Under the pieces are notes generated by a model. That model did not search any database. It was not told the origin of the DNA and saw only the letters and a program-made list of their open reading frames with translations. From NCBI RefSeq assembly GCF_000814845.2, contig NZ_CP010431.2, positions 1 to 64,000 of the forward strand: 64,000 nt of DNA. The letters are read 5' to 3'. Positions 62,901 to 64,000 of this stretch are shown here, one piece after another. Numbering within the stretch: position 1 is the first letter of the stretch; each line of letters begins with the position of its first letter. The position numbers and the translations under genes are program-made. This DNA is from Pandoraea sputorum (GTDB lineage Bacteria > Pseudomonadota > Gammaproteobacteria > Burkholderiales > Burkholderiaceae).

Positions 62901-64000
62901 TTGCGCACGTCGTGGCGTGCGAAGGGTCGCATACCGGGCGCGCACTGGCCGAGTACGAACGTACGGTAGTCGCGCCCGCTCAGGCTGTGGCAGCGGGTAA
63001 GGAGTCGGATAAGGAGCCGGATAAGGCGTCGAGCGATGCCGGGATGCCGCTGCAAACGGCATTGCGTGCTGCGCGTGCACATCGTAAGCCTGCGGGTGGC
63101 GACGACATTCGCATCGTCAATGCGCGCGAGCACAACCTGAAGTCGCTCGACGTCGCGATTCCGCGTGGCAAGTTCAGCGTCATCACCGGTGTGTCGGGCT
63201 CGGGCAAATCGACGCTCGCGTTCGACATCCTGTTCAACGAAGGGCAGCGCCGTTACCTCGAATCGCTCAACGCGTATGCGCGGTCCATCGTGCAGCCCGC
63301 GGGGCGTCCCGAAGTGGATGCCGTGTACGGTATTCCGCCAACGGTGGCCATCGAGCAACGGTTGTCGCGGGGTGGACGCAAGAGTACCGTCGCGACGACC
63401 ACGGAAGTCTGGCACTTCCTGCGTCTGCTGTACGTGAAGCTCGGCATTCAGCATTGCATCCACGACGGCGCGCCGGTGACGGCACAAAGCCCCGACTCCA
63501 TCGTTGCGCAACTCATGCGCGACCGTCGCGGACAGCACGTAGGGCTGCTCGCACCGCTCGTCGTCGGACGTAAGGGGATTTACACCGATCTGGCGAAATG
63601 GGCCAAGGCACGCGGTCATTCGCATCTGCGTGTCGACGGCGTTTTCCTGCCGGTCGATCCGTGGCCGAAGCTCGACCGCTTCCGCGAACACACCATCGAG
63701 TTGCCGGTCGGCGATGTCGTGGTGACGCCCGAGAACGAAGGCTTGCTGCGCACATTGCTCGCGGCGGCGCTGGAGCTGGGCAAGGGCGTGATGCATCTGC
63801 TCGCCCCGCTCGACGGGCTGGGCGACACGATGACCGACGAGCAACCGGGCGAAGGCGTGGGCGAGATCGAGGTGTTCTCGGTCAAGCGGGCGTGTCCGGT
63901 TTGCGGCACGAGCTACCCGGATCTCGATCCGCGCATGTTCTCGTTCAACAGCAAGCACGGCTGGTGCACGACGTGCGTCGGTACGGGGCTCGCACTCACG
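59990..64000 (+). CDS. uvrA: tandem (double) excinuclease ABC subunit UvrA, 3-prime truncated by the window
   Basis: Open for 1337 codons from the GTG at 59990 to the window edge without a stop. Residues about 1-985 are a complete UvrA: Walker [10 protein letters not shown] (about 43), zinc-finger cysteines (CEACRGFG), LSGGEVQR (about 513), a second Walker A GVSGSGKST (about 670), the C-terminal zinc finger CPTCGGSGF...RCPDCDGKRY (about 770) and LSGGEAQRLK (about 868). A polar linker follows (about 988-1030, rich in Lys, Asp, Ala). Then a second UvrA begins: REHNLKSLDV and Walker A GVSGSGKST (about 1066). All motifs stay in one frame. UvrA dimers recognise bulky DNA lesions for UvrBC; this copy is a covalent tandem. 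A LexA box lies upstream. Confidence 0.93.
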   Translation, partial: MDKSSSKPDPSASHAIRIRGARQHNLKNLDVDIQTGEMTVVTGPSGSGKSSLVFDTLFAEGQRRYVETFSAYARQFLDRMDRPQVDHVEGVPPAIAIDQTNPVRSSRSTVGTMTELNDHLKLLFARAAALFDRETAQPVRHDTPETIYADLMARTAQSDPRLVVTFPVELPGSVTPDEVAQWLSASGYTRVQAEREITTAEGTRKVLDVVADRFRLQNTEKARAMEAIESSLKRGRARVNVYVLAEEGEPDIWRYSQDLHCPDSDLHYADPQPALFSFNSAYGACEACRGFGRVIGVDLGLVIPDERKTLRGGAVKTIQTPAWKEIQEDLLEYAGKAGIPRDTPWSKLSPEHREWVIEGDPDWQGEWNKQWYGIRRFFGYLESKAYKMHIRVLLSKYRSYTTCDTCGGARLKTEGLLWRLGSKENADAVLPPAQRFMPRGVSWSREQLEALPGLTMHDLMLMPITRVRQFFDSLTLPSSLLDDALKLLQEEVGTRLKYLCDVGIGYLTLDRQSRTLSGGEVQRINLTTALGTSLVNTLFVLDEPSIGLHPRDMDRIVAAMHRLRDAGNTLVVVEHDPAVMLAADRVIDMGPGPGERGGQIVFDGTPKEVRQADTLTGSYLGGRKHVANASNWRARPVDEATPRLTLTGAREHNLKHVDVDIPLGRLVCVTGVSGSGKSTLVQDILSPALARHFGDPTEAPGAHDELIGAEQLSGVVFVDQSPIGKTARSNPASYVGAFDEIRKLFAAEPVALQRGYNASTFSFNSGNGRCPTCGGSGFEHVEMQFLSDVYLRCPDCDGKRYRAEVLDVKIQRAIPGEAMRELSVSDVLELTVNEAVKLFSSDRDVLRVLQPIVDVGLEYVKLGQPVPTLSGGEAQRLKLAGFLAEAAQKKTASGQKVAHRGRLFIFDEPTTGLHFDDIAKLMRAFGKLLDAGNSLLVIEHNLDVVRAADWIIDLGPEGGEGGGEVLCAGTLAHVVACEGSHTGRALAEYERTVVAPAQAVAAGKESDKEPDKASSDAGMPLQTALRAARAHRKPAGGDDIRIVNAREHNLKSLDVAIPRGKFSVITGVSGSGKSTLAFDILFNEGQRRYLESLNAYARSIVQPAGRPEVDAVYGIPPTVAIEQRLSRGGRKSTVATTTEVWHFLRLLYVKLGIQHCIHDGAPVTAQSPDSIVAQLMRDRRGQHVGLLAPLVVGRKGIYTDLAKWAKARGHSHLRVDGVFLPVDPWPKLDRFREHTIELPVGDVVVTPENEGLLRTLLAAALELGKGVMHLLAPLDGLGDTMTDEQPGEGVGEIEVFSVKRACPVCGTSYPDLDPRMFSFNSKHGWCTTCVGTGLALT

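Noticed and set aside
61319..63958. 879-codon open frame antisense to uvrA
   Set aside because: Composition is that of a shadow of GC-rich codons; uvrA motifs fix the coding strand.

Overview
The window begins at the dnaA start codon and runs through dnaN and gyrB, so it is the replication-origin side of a bacterial chromosome. High G+C, strong GC bias at third codon positions, the dnaA-dnaN-gyrB order, a DUF3331 protein, FecI/FecR/TonB iron uptake and a tandem (double) UvrA point to the Burkholderiales. Family Burkholderiaceae, and Pandoraea or a close relative, is my best guess from gene content; I could not run a similarity search.

Layout. 1-5.6 kb: dnaA, dnaN, gyrB. 5.6-13.1 kb: a visibly more AT-rich accessory segment. 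It holds a minus-strand cassette: a GHKL ATPase with a PD-(D/E)xK-like nuclease tail, then a tightly coupled four-gene unit (127-aa Met-Gly-Ser-Thr-Gly protein; PfkB-kinase/nucleoside-deoxyribosyltransferase fusion; QueC-like enzyme; OGG-like HhH glycosylase). About 1 kb without a convincing gene, a solitary TnsA-like endonuclease and a long hairpin follow. The QueC-like plus OGG-like pair recalls the ancillary genes of type IV CBASS, but no CD-NTase is present; this is my main candidate for an undescribed defence or conjugation system. 13.2-25 kb: CitMHS transporter, formamidase with FmdB, gdhA, a wrecked methyltransferase, an AraC/GyrI regulator, a PrpR-type sigma54 activator divergent from a PEP mutase/isocitrate lyase-family enzyme and an MHS permease (with a clear -24/-12 promoter), and tRNA-Leu(GAG).

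25-32 kb: a chemoreceptor with a probable sigma28 promoter, a small iron-permease-family protein, then three tandem paralogues of unknown function. Each follows a repeated ~145-bp leader that also contains divergent small ORFs whose ends resemble the tail of a neighbouring ABC ATPase. 32-40 kb: nickel/cobalt efflux (rcnR/rcnA with operator), isochorismatase-like and LysR genes, a methyltransferase, DUF1993, an exported epoxide hydrolase, and the ohr/ohrR peroxide switch with two perfect palindromic operators. 40-47 kb: a sulfur amino-acid locus (LysR, polar amino-acid/cystine-type ABC importer, cysteine dioxygenase-like cupin, four-domain rhodanese, cystathionine beta-lyase).

47-64 kb: class C beta-lactamase, DUF3331 and NDH-2-like genes, TetR, RidA plus a D-amino-acid dehydrogenase (an imine-producing and imine-clearing pair), a lipoprotein with an unstable-looking 9-bp repeat against its start codon, a Fur-boxed fecI-fecR-TonB receptor operon, and a LexA-boxed tandem uvrA that runs off the right edge. 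Only one RNA gene (tRNA-Leu) was found, and no CRISPR array or complete insertion sequence.
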